Assembly: GCA_010015675.1 (NCBI GenBank)
Contig: ML977009.1
Coordinates: forward strand, 167,030-231,029
Length of the DNA: 64,000 bases
Source: Byssothecium circinans
Lineage: Eukaryota > Ascomycota > Dothideomycetes > Pleosporales > Massarinaceae
Direction: 5' to 3'
In this document: positions 63,779-64,000 of the stretch, one piece after another
Layout: the number at the start of each line of letters is the position of its first letter
Numbering within the stretch: position 1 is the first letter of the stretch
Notes under the pieces: generated by a model
Seen by the model: the letters and a program-made list of their open reading frames with translations, nothing else
Databases searched by the model: none
What the model was told of the DNA's origin: nothing
Made by a program: the position numbers and the translations under genes

Positions 63779-64000
63779 TTAGTCAACTGAGGTGAAAGGC
63801 AGTGGACTGCTCAGCCATTGGCACGTTCCAAGCATGCTGAAGCCAACGGCCATAGCTGTCACAATATATCTTCGCGCATTGAGTCTGCCCCACTCCGACG
63901 CAATGTGCTTCATTGTCTTGCCTTCAGCCCAGCGCTTCCACTCTTCCGTAGCAGTATGCACGGTTGGCGAAGGAAAGATGCCTTGCTGCACCGGCATGTC
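63779..64000 (-). CDS. C-terminal part of a small membrane protein, cut by window edge
   Basis: The minus-strand frame is open from the window end to a stop at 63779, reading HTATEEWKRWAEGKTMKHIA, then RLNARRYIVTAMAVGFSMLG and a short tail. Charged residues before one hydrophobic helix resemble the C-terminus of DUF1772/anthrone-oxygenase-like proteins (a W...LN..R...hydrophobic pattern). That is a weak resemblance. The start lies beyond 64000, or the ATG at 63997 is the start of a 72-aa protein. Confidence 0.45.
   Translation of the reverse strand, partial: DMPVQQGIFPSPTVHTATEEWKRWAEGKTMKHIASEWGRLNARRYIVTAMAVGFSMLGTCQWLSSPLPFTSVD

Noticed and set aside
1..64000. tRNA genes
   Set aside because: I looked for GGTTCGAATCC-type B boxes with a matching A box and acceptor stem and found none convincing; a covariance-model search would be decisive.

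Overview
This is a gene-dense window from a filamentous ascomycete (Pezizomycotina, most likely a dothideomycete; the class is inferred from overall protein flavour, not tested). The grounds are short introns (44-177 nt, mostly about 50) with GTRNGT donors and CTAAC/CTGAC branch sites, single-gene transcription units, pyrimidine-rich leaders, and a content of mitochondrial, secretory and fungus-specific families. Most genes are spliced. I placed exon joins by reading phase and family conservation; each was checked so that the coding length is a multiple of three, and every assigned start is a real ATG.

Layout. 0-3.6 kb: the cut-off N-terminus of a pogo/Fot1-type transposase on the minus strand, a small two-exon hypothetical gene, and an APH-fold kinase. 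4.1-9.7 kb: a six-exon 1,770-residue ankyrin protein whose N-terminus looks like a nucleotidyltransferase, with one GC-AG intron. 10.9-12.1 kb: a nuclear protein with an SV40-type NLS, followed by about 2.2 kb of low-complexity DNA with a large C-rich tract. 14.3-15.6 kb: a Gly/Thr/His-rich repeat protein. 16.8-25.98 kb: housekeeping genes (EI24/RRT8-like membrane protein, lipoyl synthase, coatomer gamma, a small Gly-rich membrane protein, a SPOUT RNA methyltransferase). 26.5-36.0 kb: a DHA1 drug transporter, SCO1, a 3.5 kb gap with a small TA-flanked MITE-like element, and an OPT oligopeptide transporter.

37.7-52.5 kb: two related dynamin-like/SLIP-GC-type large GTPases point towards each other from about 9 kb apart, around a seven-helix membrane protein, a possibly secreted aldo/keto reductase and cytosolic methionyl-tRNA synthetase. 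Both GTPase copies carry a lesion: one has an in-frame TGA, the other a one-base deletion at switch I plus a degenerate G4 motif. 52.5-64 kb: a kinase-tail relic with a second copy of part of it 2.3 kb away, a DUF7924-type protein with a PD-(D/E)XK-like signature, a coiled-coil protein, an intracellular GH43 xylosidase, a long 8-bp-based minisatellite, an oxidoreductase pseudogene with two nonsense codons, and the C-terminal end of a membrane protein cut by the window edge.

No operon-like pathway or known secondary-metabolite cluster is visible. The most interesting material is the damaged GTPase pair with conserved basic + PsiKxE tails, the nucleotidyltransferase-ankyrin fusion, the PD-(D/E)XK-like protein, and the MITE-like element. 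No tRNA, rRNA or CRISPR array was seen.
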